Below, in pieces: positions 1 to 11,604 of a stretch of DNA of 64,000 nt. Source of the stretch: Morinoia aosen (lineage: Eukaryota > Arthropoda > Malacostraca > Amphipoda > Talitridae); assembly GCA_030386875.1 (NCBI GenBank), contig CM059563.1, positions 16,386,001 to 16,450,000 of the forward strand, written 5' to 3'. The first letter of the stretch is position 1, and the number at the start of each line of letters is the position of its first letter. The notes under the pieces are model-generated. The model searched no databases, was not told the origin of the DNA, and saw only the letters and a program-made list of their open reading frames with translations. A program made the position numbers and the translations under genes.

Positions 1-155
1 AAACTTATTCTACTTTCACATGAATAATTCGAAACTAAACTCAAACTAAATAGGAATTAATGCATGAGCTGAAATGCAAGAACGAAGAAATAAATATGAA
101 CAGGAAAAGTGAAAGCGACTATCTTGCGCAACAAATGCGGAGGATGCGTTGGTCT

Positions 156-1299
156 TCGTTACAGCAGGCGACAAAAGCAAACAGTCATCATCCTACCTTC
201 GTTACAGCAGGCGACAGAAGCAAACAGTCATCATCCTACCTTCGTTACAGCAGGCGCTAGAGCAAACAGTCATCATCATACCTTCGTTACAGCAGGTGAC
301 AGAAGCAAACAGTCACATCATCCTACCTTCGTTACAGCAGGCGATAGAGCAAACAGTCATCATCCTACCTTCGTTACAGCAGGCAACAAAAGCAAACAGT
401 CATCATCCAACCTTCATTACAGCAGGCGACAATAGTAAACAGTCATCATCATACCTTCGTTACAGCAGGCGACAGAAGTAAACAGTCATCCTACCTTCGT
501 TACAGCAGGCGACAATAGTAAACAGTCATCATCATACCTTCGTTACAGCAGGCGACAGAAGTAAACAGTCATCCTACCTTCGTTACAGCAGGCGACAATA
601 GTAAACAGTCATCATCCTACCTTCGTTACAGCAGGCGACAGAAGTAAACAGTCATCCTACCTTCGTTACAGCAGGCGACAGAAGTAAACAGTCATCCTAC
701 CTTCGTTACAGCAGGCGACAATAGTAAACAGTCATCATCCTACCTTCGTTACAGCAGGCGACAGAAGTAAACAGTCATCATCCTACCTTCGTTACAGCAG
801 GTGACAGAAGCAAACAGTCATCATTCTACCTTCGTTACAGCAGGTGACAGAAGCAAACAGTCATCATTCTACCTTCGTTGCAGCAGGTGACAGAAGCAAA
901 CAGTCATCATCATACCTTCGTTACAGCAGGCGACAGAAGTAAACAGTCATCATCATACCTTCGTTACAGCAGGTGACAGAAGCAAACAGTCACCATCCTA
1001 CCTTCGTTACAGCAGGCGACAGAAGTAAACAGTCATCATCCTACCTTCGTTGCAGCAGGTGACAGAAGTAAACAGTCATCATCCTACCTTCGTTGCAGCA
1101 GGTGACAGAAGTAAACAGTCATCATCATACCTTCGTTACAGCAGGTGACAGAAGCAAACAGTCATCATTCTACCTTCGTTACAGCAGGTGACAGAAGCAA
1201 ACAGTCATCACCCTACCTTCGTTGCAGCAGGTGACAGAAGTAAACAGTCATCATCCTACCTTCGTTACAGCAGGTGACAGAAGCAAACAGTCATCATCC
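156..1299. repeat. 43-bp minisatellite, about 27 copies
   Basis: Tandem array with a unit of about 43 bp, with 40-bp variants lacking one atc triplet. Every unit carries the core cgttacagcaggcgacag, or the variant cagcaggtgacag. About 27 cores can be counted. Variants are clustered: caatagt units in the middle, ggtgacagaagc units on the right. Short open frames across it (about 66-110 codons) come from the repeat and are not genes. Confidence 0.95.
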
Positions 1300-1935
1300 A
1301 ACCCAGCACGTGATGACCATAAATTTTCTCCCAGAGGTCGTTCCCTAACTTGAATAAGAATAACATTGTACTTTAGTCTAGAATATGACACCCTACTCCG
1401 ACAGAATGTTTGGCTTACGCGTTCAATATTAAGCAGCTAGGTCAGTGAAAAGAATCATGGTAATATTTTCAACTTAACCTGACCGATTTTAACTCAGTAT
1501 ACTCAATCCCAACCTGACCATTCGTAACCTGTTCGCAAAGAATCAGCGTCAACGTCAGCAGCTTAAGAGCGCGCAGGAAGCGGCCACCGCACTGCTCACC
1601 ACAAATGGTCGAGGGCATTTAGGTAAACAAAATCCGCTTGGAAGAGCCGCGTTTCCTCAACGCAGAGTAAAAGTTAGGAAAGCAGTTCATTAAAACGAAA
1701 CCAATGCTCAAAAAATATGAGTCGAGTCCGTCCTCAGAAATGAACCGACTTAGTGTTTTTTGAGAGTGTCATTAACTTTTTTAAAAGAGGGTTAAGATTG
1801 TTTCTAGAGATCCCGCTAGCGAAGATGCCATTGTGGCACAGCAAGCGAGCTTGACTCGTGAAACATGGAGAGCAAAAGACCAGAGACTTAATTCTCTAAC
1901 AAACTACGCCGTCGTAGCCGAACAGATTACATTAT
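1300..1935. other. Unique A+T-rich DNA, no gene seen
   Basis: I see no repeat, long open frame or RNA gene here. It lies between the 43-bp array and the first SINE copy. Confidence 0.6.
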
Positions 1936-2313
1936 AAGTTAATGTAAGCTTCCTACCAGCAATAAAGGTGTTCCCAAGCAAGAAAGAAAGAAGGCGCCAT
2001 TTGCAATTGAAATGAAGGCACAAGGGATCTGTGCACATGATGCGTCCGCCACGCCCTGCAGCACATTAAAACAAGATTGACAAAAATTAGGAGAGGAGAT
2101 AAAAGATGAAGAAGAATGCAATGGGTGCTGAAAAAAAGACAGGAGTGGACCGAAATAAAACATAACAGAACAAAAAATCCATAACCGAACATAAAAGAAC
2201 AAAAAATTATCTTTTTGAAATCAAAAGAACCTAACATCCATTTTATCAGCTGGAGGACCTAACATCTTCTCCCTAAGAGCTCTTATTCCCATTAATACAA
2301 GAGCTGTATCCCA
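1936..2313 (-). mobile_element. SINE-like family copy (diverged)
   Basis: Diverged copy of the window's main dispersed repeat. On the plus strand it shows the family landmarks in order: cttcctaccagcaataaagg, gaaggcgccattt, gggtgctgaaaaa, gacaggagtggaccgaaa and agctgtatccc. The simple-repeat tail in better copies lies at the plus-strand left end, so the true orientation is inferred to be minus. Confidence 0.75.
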
Positions 2314-2558
2314 ACGCTACGTGATGCAGCACACAGCGCAGCTAAGTCCACTTTGAAGTTTCAACATTGCTAGCTGTGCCGGGACGACGAACTGAATTGC
2401 TCCAAAAAATCCTGCCCAGAACTTTCGAGTTGCTGACCAACTCGTGCCGGACTGCGAAAAGTAAAGTCAGTGATTACGGAAGTCTGCGGCTACAGAAACA
2501 GAGATAAATCAGTTTTGGCTGCAGCAACTCACCAAGAAGTTTTAATTGCAGCCAAGAT

Positions 2559-2786
2559 TTAACACATTTCATGCGGTGGGTTAAACTAATGTTAAATACT
2601 CACATTCATATTTAAATAAAATAGTAGTAAGCAATTTTGAAAATAGTAAACATTAACTGGTTCGTGCCTTCATTTAGCTTTCATTAAATTTTATTAAAAT
2701 TGAGGTAGTGATTGCAAGTCAGTCAGCTGCTTTATAAAAATTCCCTCGGTGACCACCGGTGGGTCGGTTCGCAAAAAAAGTGTTAA
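2559..2786 (-). mobile_element. piggyBac-type MITE, TTAA ends
   Basis: A 228-bp element bounded by TTAA at both ends, with TIR-like sequence ttaacacatttcatgcgg on the left and the inverse of ttaacac at the right. A near-palindrome gaccaccggtgggtc lies just inside the right end. It is the reverse orientation of the copy at 25149-25378. TTAA target duplication is the hallmark of piggyBac; there is no transposase, so it is non-autonomous. Confidence 0.65.
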
Positions 2787-2821
2787 CGCTCCTTGGAGTT
2801 TCACATCTTTCACATTTAAGG

Positions 2822-2955
2822 TTAGATTAGATTTAATGGCAGCTTAAGACTCCCTAATCGAAAAAAGGTGTTCCAAAGAGGGATAGGACTAGGCACCACT
2901 TAGTAAGGATTTAATGGAATGCGTAATCCGTGTACAATGTGCATAGAAACAGTAA
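2822..2955 (-). mobile_element. SINE-like copy, left part (split by a Penelope element)
   Basis: Family landmarks run from the simple tail (ggttagattagattt) through ggtgttccaaagag and catagaaacagtaa, where the copy is interrupted. It resumes at 4299. The sequence catagaaacagtaa is present on both sides of the insertion, as a target duplication would be. Confidence 0.8.
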
Positions 2956-2956
2956 G

Positions 2957-4298
2957 TAGTAAAACTAAGGCGGGTAAAAACATCTTTCACAAAATCTCAC
3001 GATGTATTTTAAAAATAGAGCTTTCGAGCATATCCATACTCATTTTCAATATCTGGAATAATAAATTGAAACATGGTAAATACGGTACATGAATACAAAT
3101 TGTTAATGGAAATTAAATGAAAAAATTAGGGCAAGATATTTAGAGGCGGAGAAGATGACATATCATTGAGACTTGGTTTAAATTGATGAATTATGATACT
3201 TTCTAGTAACTTAAGGCTATGTTTATTACAAGTTGAGACTATTTTGAAATTATCAGTGCGGATTGGATGGTCAGATTCTTTTTCTTGATCTTACTATTGA
3301 AAAAACAGATCGGTCTTTCATAACTAAAGTGTATCGTAAAAAAACAAACTCAGGGTTAGGTTTGAGATTTGACAGCGCTGTAATTTTAGATACATATTTA
3401 ATCTTATTTCATGTCTAGTTGAAAGGGCCTTCAAATTATGTTCATCTTACCTTTACTTCACAAGAGAGTTAGAATACCTGCGTTCCTATTTTGCTAAGAA
3501 CTTTTACCCAATGTCTTTCATTGAGAACACATTTCGTAATAAAATCGAATCCCTTAGAAATAGAAAAATTCCAGTCGCAAGTGCTAACAAAAAGATAGTT
3601 TATTTCACTCTGCCCTTCATCTCACGGTCGCAAAATCAAAAAATTTCTCGTGAAATTCGTTATTTATGTAATGAGTTCTATCCGCAAATTGACATACGCA
3701 TTACTTTCCGCAATTTTGTCAACATTGGCAGTTTTTTCCGGTACGGCGATAAGATGCCCACTTTGTTGCGTAGCTGCGTGGTCTATAGATATACGTGTGG
3801 CCAGTACGTGTGGGGGCCACTTATTATGGTGAGACTGCTCGCCATTTTGCAACACGCATAGTTGAGCACAAGGGGGTGTCGGTCTGTACGGGAAATAGAG
3901 TGTCAAACCCATTGCACAGCAGTATAAGAGATCATGCATTAGAATCTGACCATCCAATCCGCACTGATAATTTCAAAATAGTCTCAACTTGTAATAAACA
4001 TAGCCTTAAGTTACTAGAAAGTATCATAATTCATCAATTTAACCAAGTCTCAATGATATGTCATCTTCTGCGCCTCTAAATATCTTGTCCTAATTTTTTC
4101 ATTTAATTTCCATTAACAATTTGTATTCATGTACCGTATTTACCATGTTTCAATTTATTATTCCAGATATTGAAAATGAGTATGGATATGCTCGAAAGCT
4201 CTATTTTTAAAATACATCGTGAGATTTTGTGAAAGATGTTTTTACCCGCCTTAGTTTTACTATTTATATGTAAATTACGCTTTCCCAAGAACAAATCT
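2957..4298 (+). mobile_element. Penelope-like element, 5'-truncated, with inverted copy of its 3' end
   Basis: The body (3280-4298, plus strand) encodes the C-terminal part of a Penelope-type reverse transcriptase, a GIY-YIG domain and a 3' UTR. The last 322 bp (3941-4262) are repeated upside down at 2957-3279, directly abutting the truncated reverse transcriptase. Large inverted terminal copies and 5' truncation are known for Penelope-like elements. The whole block sits inside a SINE-like copy, flanked by a duplicated target of about 14 bp (catagaaacagtaa on the left, a one-or-two-mismatch version at 4299-4312). It is decayed and non-autonomous. Confidence 0.85.
3280..4079 (+). pseudogene. 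Penelope-like RT C-terminus plus GIY-YIG endonuclease remnant
   Basis: Read in plus-strand frames, the conserved blocks of Penelope reverse transcriptases appear in order. First come a FLDLTI-like strand, a VYRK step and GLGLRFDS; then an SQELEYLRS-like block; then LPF near 3630 with the downstream FYPQIDIRITFR; then the RSCVVYRYTCGQ region near 3770-3810. The GIY-YIG part follows, with ATYYGETARHFATRIVEHKG and a downstream SSIRDHALESDHPI. In this family the reverse transcriptase copies the element RNA and the GIY-YIG nuclease nicks the target. The blocks are spread over more than one frame and the N-terminal two thirds are missing, so this is a remnant. No host gene is indicated. Confidence 0.85.
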
Positions 4299-4527
4299 AT
4301 TATGAAACAGTAATTTATGAAGGAAGTTCATGAAACAAGGTAAAATTAGGAGAAGGGAGTAGTAGGTGATGAAAAACAAGGCAGCAGTGTTTTGAAAAAC
4401 GATGATTCTCAACAGCACAGAAAACATATTTCATTTCAACGAAAAGAAGGCCCACATCACTCTCAGCTCAGGACATATATGTTTCCCCTGGGAGCGCAAA
4501 TTCCCATATATACAGTAGTTGTAGTAA
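4299..4527 (-). mobile_element. SINE-like copy, right part (continues 2822-2955)
   Basis: Continues the interrupted copy with ggaagttcatgaaacaagg, gtaggtgatgaaaaacaagg, ctctcagctcagga and ttcccctgggagcgcaaatt. It ends near the family's usual end, with a tagttgta motif. Confidence 0.8.
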
Positions 4528-4965
4528 TGCTGAACCTTTGATACCTTCAGCCAAAGTATTAAGTCGCTAATTATGATGCAAAAAATTTGGCAGCTTTCGG
4601 ATACTATTTTGCAAAAGCTTTTAATTTTACGCTGAAAAAATATCTGCGCTTTATCAGCGTAAATACAAAGGTTGAATAAAATACTTCATTTATTAAGCAA
4701 CGGCAATTATTTCTTCTCGAGTGCGATACATATCATTTCTCTCGGATCCCCACATTACGAAGAGATAGATTCAAGTTTCCTTATCATCTCATCAAATACG
4801 GACATCTATCAAAGCCTAACAAGAAACGAACTAAGGCAGCCACATCTACAGCGTTGAGTGCAGCCACAATTACTCACCTGATCCCCAAAACATTGATGCA
4901 AACTCAATTCGCCCTTAAATGTTGTACTTTACTTCATCTTAAGAGGATTTAAAAATATCTTCATC
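4528..4965. other. Unique DNA, no gene seen
   Basis: There is no supported gene. A small hairpin-forming sequence (ttacgctga paired with tcagcgtaa) lies at about 4628-4664. Confidence 0.5.
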
Positions 4966-5098
4966 TTGAATACTTAAAAGTATTGGCCATCCTAAATACT
5001 TGAAAGTATTGGCCATTTCAAATACTTAAAAGTATTGGTCATCTCAAATACTTAAAAGTATTGGCCATCTACAATACTTAGAAGTATTTAAGTATTAT
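4966..5098. repeat. Short tandem repeat of a palindromic ~27-bp unit, about 5 copies
   Basis: Five units of aatacttaaaagtatt followed by ggccatctc or a variant. The core aatacttaaaagtatt is itself nearly a perfect palindrome, so each unit can fold on itself. Confidence 0.85.
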
Positions 5099-7449
5099 TC
5101 ATCTTTACTTAAATGACAATGTTAAAGAAGCCCCACGAACGGGCGACGGACCTCCCAGGCACCGCGCTGCACACGGTAGAAGTGAGCGCAATGAATGCGA
5201 AACAGCTCGAGTTGCACCGGGATGCAGGGGCACAACACGGGGCACGGAGGACCAAATCAGCCGGCGAGGGAATTACGGGGACTTTAGAGCTGTCCCCTCG
5301 ACAGGTCCCATTACGGAGCTGACGTACACTTTAGTTGTGAGGGACGTCCCGTTCAAGCCACCCTGGCCAGACTCCTGGTCTTACTCCTCGCCTAAGTTGA
5401 TGAATTTTTTGCTATTTTTAAAGATGAATTTTGCAGTCTCTAAACCCTGCATGGTTGGTAAATTTCTTCTTAATACACGTCAATTTGATGATATTAGTGA
5501 TAAAATTGACATTTGAAGAGGTCCTAAAATTTTGTTCATTTCAACACGTAATTTGGTCATCTGTCAGCCTTCCAACGCTTGCCATCTGGCAACTTTTGTC
5601 TCAGAATGTATAAAAATTTGACAGTAATTAGCCACAAAAACGTCTACCTCGCAGCTCAAACCGAGAATGGCAAACCACACCCAGAGGGTGAGTTCGGTTT
5701 AAGCGCACGCTGATCTCACAAGTTCTGTACACAAACACATTAAAACCAAACCATTTTTCATACTAAAATTTAATGAATTATCAATGTCTCGTTCCGGTGT
5801 AAATCTAGGGAAAATAGAAGTCGAACCCATCACCTGAGGAAGAGGAAAATTTTCACGAAGCAAAAGAAACTTTACCGAGTCTTGCCGATTGATTTTAAGT
5901 AATGAGAAAATTTCCAGTCAATGGTCTCCGGATATTCTCAAAAATCATATCATCAATGTATAACTATTATTTTAGATCCTTTACTCATCACAGAATATTC
6001 CTCAAACTGCCGAAAAAATCTCGTATAAACTACATCAAACCGGCCGGGGGAAGTAAAAAAATTAAGCAAATTCCCCGCGAACCGCCAACATCCCAGTTGA
6101 GAAGCCAATCTTGGCTGTTGTGTCGTCAGGACGGACGTTTGCGTGCCTGCAAACCAAAGCCATGCCGCCCTTGAAGAGCTGCTTTCAAGGCTCATTTTGA
6201 AGGTAATAAGGCAATTCACAGCCCCGCCGCGCCTCTCAGCAAGCACGTCTACAGCTTCCCGTCTTCCCTATGAACAACAAAATTGGCGCTGCTTGAAAAC
6301 ACGGACGCTTTTTGCGTGTACCACGTTGGGCGCAATTTTTTTTTTAATATTCTGTGAACTTTGTATGTTGACATTTGGTCTCGACATGTATCGTCATTGA
6401 AGTGGAAACGTTTATCGTTATATGTATCGTAATTGACTGCAAAATAATGATAATAATCAACCACAAGTATAAAATGTGCATTATGGTTTATTAAATATTG
6501 CATAGAATTGTGCTTAAAAAATCATTCAATAAAGTCTGTAACAGCCTATGTCTGTAATATATGAATAATGATTTTCAATTTTTACAGCATTCCCATCGAA
6601 AAAACATTTTTGGCTATCGTCATTACCGGGAAATTCGCACTGTAAGCCAATCTCACCTGAGTTATCAAGGCTCAAAAATATTTTCAATCAACTGAAATTT
6701 GAAAATATCTTGGGAATATACATAGCAGGGAAATTAACACCAAGGTAAGCTCAGAAAACCTTTGACCAAATATATACTATCACCTCATCATTCAGTGCGG
6801 ACCACAGAAGCTGTTCACTGTTTTAAAAAAACAGGAATCAGAGTATTTACTTTGAGACGAATTAGAGAACCCGCTTAGTAAGAGAGTTTTTCTGATGAAG
6901 AGGGCTTTACGTTTCACACTTCCGATTTCGTACCACGGAAGGCCTGCTGCATTTCACTACTTCAAAAACTTCCGTAGTCGGGGACTAGAATTCACGGGCA
7001 GCCGAGGCAGACTTTGACGGACTTTTTCTGTCCGACCACTCGATCAGCCTTAGCACAAGCGTCATTGATCGTTCGGTATATCGACATTTTGATTCGCAAA
7101 ACCCTTGAATAATGTCGCCCTGAAGTCGTCCTGCAATGAATTCCTCTTCTTCGCTAGCTACCGGTTCCAACGTGAAAACAGTGCTGTCAAGTGGGTAAAA
7201 TATTTAAGTATAATGTCCGCAATTAAACGTAAGCCATTATTGAAATATTTTAAGGCAAATATTGAGCTTTAAACGTAATCATTACAGATATAATACGTTT
7301 GAAAGGGGAATAAATTGTTTAAAATTCATCCACATTCCTCGTTGTCATAATGAAAACGTAAGACCAAACCATCAAGTAATACTATTCTACATCACACATG
7401 CATGAATTATCACCAGCATACTATTAAGACCTCATGGTGTGCATCCAAC
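5099..7449. other. No supported gene; one G+C-rich patch
   Basis: 5110-5360 is clearly richer in G+C than its surroundings and has a 69-codon open frame from an ATG at 5113, unrecognised. At 6985-7170 on the minus strand, a 61-codon frame with an acidic start (EPVASEEEEF) could be an exon, but no family or clear splice partner is visible. The rest is A+T-rich with short chance frames. Confidence 0.4.
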
Positions 7450-7760
7450 ATAAAATGACGACGCACAACAATCGTGTGTGCGTCATGTGTCACAAAACGA
7501 GGATACAGCGATCGTATGTCAGTCATTTATCACAAAACGAGGACACAGCGATCGATGTACGTCATGTATCGTAAAACAAGGACACAGCGATCGTATGTAC
7601 GTCATGTATCACAAAACGAGGTCACGGTAATCTTGAATATGCCATAAAGCACAAAATCTTGACACACTGCGATCTTGTGTATTGGTTTCGACCAAGTGAG
7701 AACACAGCATCGCGTGTGCTCCATTCAATACACAACGAGGACACACTCCATTTAATCCAC
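7450..7760. repeat. ~40-bp minisatellite, 7-8 copies, decayed at the right
   Basis: Units carry cacaaaacgaggacacagcg and gtatgtacgtcatgtat. The first four or five are close to each other. Those after about 7640 are degraded, keeping only pieces such as aacgaggacacac. Confidence 0.85.
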
Positions 7761-8930
7761 GGTCATCTTGGACGTAAGAGTCAAAGAATAAGAACGGCTT
7801 GTGGTGGTATATAGAGTGGCCAGTTTCACAAAACTAAAAGTGCTCAGATTTGCAGTTTTCAAATCCCGGCAATCTCAGCTCTGTTCGTTGAAACAAGACG
7901 ATACCGCAGTCGCGCCGATATAAGCTACATGCAATGCAGTCGATGCCGCTCATCTTTTGACTGCAAGTTTTAGGTGTGTGGGAAAAAAAAGACTGGCAGC
8001 TGCGGTGTGAACGAATCGTACCTCTTGTCTTTGTATTAGGATCTATCAGGATCCACTTGAATATTGCGAATTTATAGATTAGTTTGTGTTCCAAAAAAAT
8101 GCTGGTCTCTCTTGTTGGAAATTGATCAATTAGTTCATGCTTATATACTGTATGCACTCCTGAGTTTTGTTTCTGCGAATACAATGAATGATGGTGCATG
8201 GTGGTGAAAAATCTGCGCTTAAATAAAATAATCCCAAGCTCAACTCAAAAACGGCATCAGGAAATAATTCCGGTAGAAGAGATCATTTATTCAGAAGTGA
8301 TTACAAATACATACTGGACAATAAAAATACGGAAGTAAAACAGAGCTAGAGATCGGACGGTAAACAATAGTTAACACGAAGTACTCAGGATTTCTCAAAG
8401 GATAGGATTCAATTTGTGATGTAGAATGACTTAAGCTATGTTATACAATTTCAAATGCTCATCTCTCGCACCAAGAACCATTGAAAATGCTAAGAGTTGA
8501 AAATTAGCAAGGAATTATACACACAAAGTTGCTAATTTCATCTACACCGAAAAACGTTGATTTATGCTAAATCTCTTGTTCGTTAATAGCTTTTTTATTT
8601 CTATGTCTGTACCCGATCTGTATCTATAGAGCATATGTAAAAACATTCAAAATTCAACACTAATACTATACCTGAAACTAATAATACGAATCAAACATCT
8701 TTTTAGATTAACCTAAGTTGAAATTTATTAAAAAGCGCTTAAGGTAGTTTTGATGCCATAAGCTAGTCGATAATCTTCCTAAGCGCTAGAAATGAAGATT
8801 GCCTCACTTTCAAAATGAATTTCTCCAGCCATATCAAAGTAGCACCACATGCGGAGAAGCGGTAAAATCGCTTTCCTGTTTTCACTTTCAACTCCTCTGC
8901 CAGGGATGCCTTCGTCAACTACATAGACTA
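7761..8930. other. Unique DNA, no gene seen
   Basis: A 121-codon minus-strand frame at 7834-8199 has no recognisable domain and no supporting signals. I see no repeats. Confidence 0.5.
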
Positions 8931-8934
8931 CATT

Positions 8935-9130
8935 TTTAGCCCTTCATTGCCGCACTGCAGGCCAATGAAGGGATATTCATTATACGCCTTTCCCACCTGC
9001 GGTCACAATCTCAATTCTAATAAGTATTTAATCAAAACCAAACGGAGACATGATTCATTTAATATTTGTCATTTTCAATTTAAATGCTAATGTTGACTTC
9101 ATTTGAGTTGAATAGTGAATTTCAGTGTAC
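8935..9130 (+). mobile_element. Diverged relative of the TTAA MITE
   Basis: The body shares stretches with the 9353-9577 copy: ctcaattctaataa, then a run like tatttaatcaaaac, then cattttcaatttaaatgc. The terminal CCGGTGG palindrome is not preserved, so the ends are uncertain. Confidence 0.35.
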
Positions 9131-9352
9131 CCCGATGTTCTTCTCGTTGTGTTTAATATTAACACTGAAAATCAGCTAACTTATTATTTCTACACACAAA
9201 CTAGCGCATACAAAGTAAAATAACTAAAGCAAAGGTGAGATGTAAGTTGCGAGTTTCCTTAAAAAAAATTGTTAGTCTATTCTCACTTTACTTAGAATTC
9301 TGCATCAGTTACGACATCGTCACTTGATGTTTATCAAGTAATAAAAATAAAC

Positions 9353-9577
9353 TTAATACGTTTTCTGCGAAGAGGCCCACCGGTGGTCACTGAGGAGATT
9401 TTCATTATGCTGCTCCTGACCGACCTACAGTCACTAACTCAATTCTAATAAATACTTAATAAAAGTTAAATGAAAGCACGATCCAGTTAACGTTTGCTAT
9501 TTTCAGTACTGCTTACTACAGTTGACTTTAAATTTTAATTGAATATTAAACTTCTGTTTATTTCATCGCAGGGTTAA
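9353..9577 (+). mobile_element. piggyBac-type MITE, TTAA ends
   Basis: A 225-bp element between two TTAA sites. The left end reads ttaatacgttttctgcgaag followed by gcccaccggtgg. The right end, ttcatcgcagggttaa, matches the right end of the copy at 25149-25378 (tatcgcag). There is no coding capacity. Confidence 0.6.
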
Positions 9578-10020
9578 ATGAGGCAGTTCATCACTTGCAG
9601 CATGGCGCGTGCCTTCAAATGTAGTTCGACGGTCCACGTGGGAGAAAATCTGCATCTCGTCAGTCGAAGCGGAAATTTACCGACCGCAACAAGATTCGTG
9701 GGGCGACTCGACTGAACCCGAGTTTTATGATCAGCTTCTAATTACTCTGTCACAAAATCTCTCAAGGGAATTTTTGAACGACCATCCCTATAGACTTCCC
9801 TGAAAACAAGGAGAAATTCGTGGCAGAAATAAAAAGAGGTTTCATTAAGGACCGAAATGGGAAGGTAACTTCATTAGGGCGAGCTGCAGCGGAGGGAGGA
9901 GGGTATCCTTAGCTGGCTCCCTGCATGTTCAGGGGACTGATTTTCAATCAATTTACGATGTTGGTGAGGTACACCCAGAAGCATAAGCACTTCTGCGGAT
10001 TTGGCTTAGCTACGCCATTT
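9578..10020. other. Unique DNA; one short unassigned frame
   Basis: A 64-codon plus-strand frame (9609-9803) begins with ATG. I do not recognise it and it has no supporting context. Confidence 0.4.
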
Positions 10021-10081
10021 TTCAGACCAAAATCCGCAAATTTTATTTTTAAAAATACAAAATTTAGGATTTTGGTCTGAA
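10021..10081. repeat. 61-bp hairpin palindrome
   Basis: ttcagaccaaaatcc (10021-10035) is perfectly complementary to ggattttggtctgaa (10067-10081). The A+T-rich loop is itself largely self-complementary. Confidence 0.8.
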
Positions 10082-10212
10082 ACAGCACGTAGCGTACCCA
10101 AAATCGACAGAAAATTTCCGCACCTGACTCTTCTGCTACAACAATGAGAACTATTTGGCTTGAAAAACAGCATGTAGCATAACCAAATCGACAGAAAAAT
10201 TACACAGCCGGC
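10081..10212. repeat. Diverged ~85-bp direct repeat
   Basis: aacagcacgtagcgtaccc with a following atcgacagaaaa is repeated 85 bp downstream as aacagcatgtagcataacc with atcgacagaaaaa. Confidence 0.6.
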
Positions 10213-10764
10213 TGTAATGTTACAACGACGAAAGGTATTTGAAAATTTGTTCCCAAGGCGTCTTGCACAACGTAAGTCTCGCCGGCAACACACTGCTGAG
10301 CAGGCGGCTCCAGTTAGATCAGTTCAGAACACCGGAGCACACACACCATGTGTTAGGCCATGCCAAATATGAAACCATCAATGCACTATTTTTTAATCAA
10401 GTCAGGCTCCACTTTTAGGTGCGCAGTCGTAATTAAAAAGCGGGCAGAGTTTGTGTATATTTTCATCGAAAAATTTTATATTTCTATTCAACATTTACGC
10501 AAATGTTAAATATCGATTATATTACTTCGGAAACGCAGCTGGATAAGCAATTACATGATATCGAAGCTACAGCGTAGCGAATTAAGTCTCCCCTCCTCTG
10601 TGACGCACAGGCGCGCTGAAGCTGGCCGAGAGCTCGGGATTTCGAGCGCACTGAGTTGATCTTCTCAGTCGAACAGCAAAAATAACAAGTACTCTAATAA
10701 CCTAAACGTTATTAGAGAAATATTCGTGTAATTTTTAATTACGAATTCAGAAGAATGTATTGTT
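10213..10764. other. Unique DNA, no gene seen
   Basis: I see no long frame or known repeat. Confidence 0.5.
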
Positions 10765-10885
10765 TGGTTTTAAGTTAGTTTCAGCCTCCCTGAGCACAAC
10801 AAAGATGTTGAAAAAAAGGAAAGATGAAGGCACTAAATAGTATAGAATTGAAAGAAGGCGAAATCTACGTATGTACAAGGTGTGT
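10765..10885 (-). mobile_element. SINE-like copy, partial, cut by a TIR element
   Basis: Carries tcagcctccctgagcacaac, gatgaaggcac and atgtacaaggtgtgt. It then stops exactly where a TIR element begins with accatggtagac. Confidence 0.75.
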
Positions 10886-11005
10886 ACCATGGTAGACTAA
10901 AGGAGGTAAAGTCACTTCTATGGGGACGTCAATGCACATTCGCAAACTCGACTAGCCAATAGAAAGGCTTCATTTCACACAAGCCGGATGACGTCACTAG
11001 GGTTA
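10886..11005 (+). mobile_element. CRE-bearing TIR element (MITE), left part
   Basis: Starts accatggtagac, continues with gtcacttctatgggg, tagccaatagaaaggcttca and two TGACGTCA palindromes, like the copies at 57191-57731. The right end is not recognisable. Confidence 0.65.
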
Positions 11006-11604
11006 CGTGACGTCAGCAGCGGCAGCGTACTACGATGCAGCGTACTCTGCCTTCCAGACGTACGATCAGAAACAGAACCGACAGCCGGTGTTGCTTCCGC
11101 ACGACGGATTTTAGAAAAATAGAATTCCGTCCGCCTCCGAGCTTTTCCACCAGTACTAAAAGGTTATCGATCTCCGAGTTTATCATACGGACAGCTTCTT
11201 AAATTAAAAGCTCAATTGAAACAATAGGAAAATTAGTTTAATTCAGTCATACAGGGTGTTTTGATACTTCTCTATACTGATGAAGCAGACGATTGCGCGC
11301 CGTGTTCAATTGTAAAAAGGATCATATAAAATTCAACATAGAGATATCGTTTATTTGTAATAAAAAGTGCGACATAAGAATTCCGCTTATAAGTTCATGA
11401 ACTAAACAGCGGGAGAATGTATTTCCAAATGTATATTCGTTTCAAGCATTCAAATTTTTCGAGTAATGCCAACACCCTAAAAAATTGCAAAATTTTCTTT
11501 CAAGCGCCATTCCTGCTTCAATACCAAAGAAACTCGAACACATTGAGTACTTGAACACACACCCGTTATAAACTATTGCATTTCTTAAAGTTACATAACG
11601 AACA
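11006..11604. other. Unique DNA, no gene seen
   Basis: There is no supported frame, repeat or RNA gene. Confidence 0.5.
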
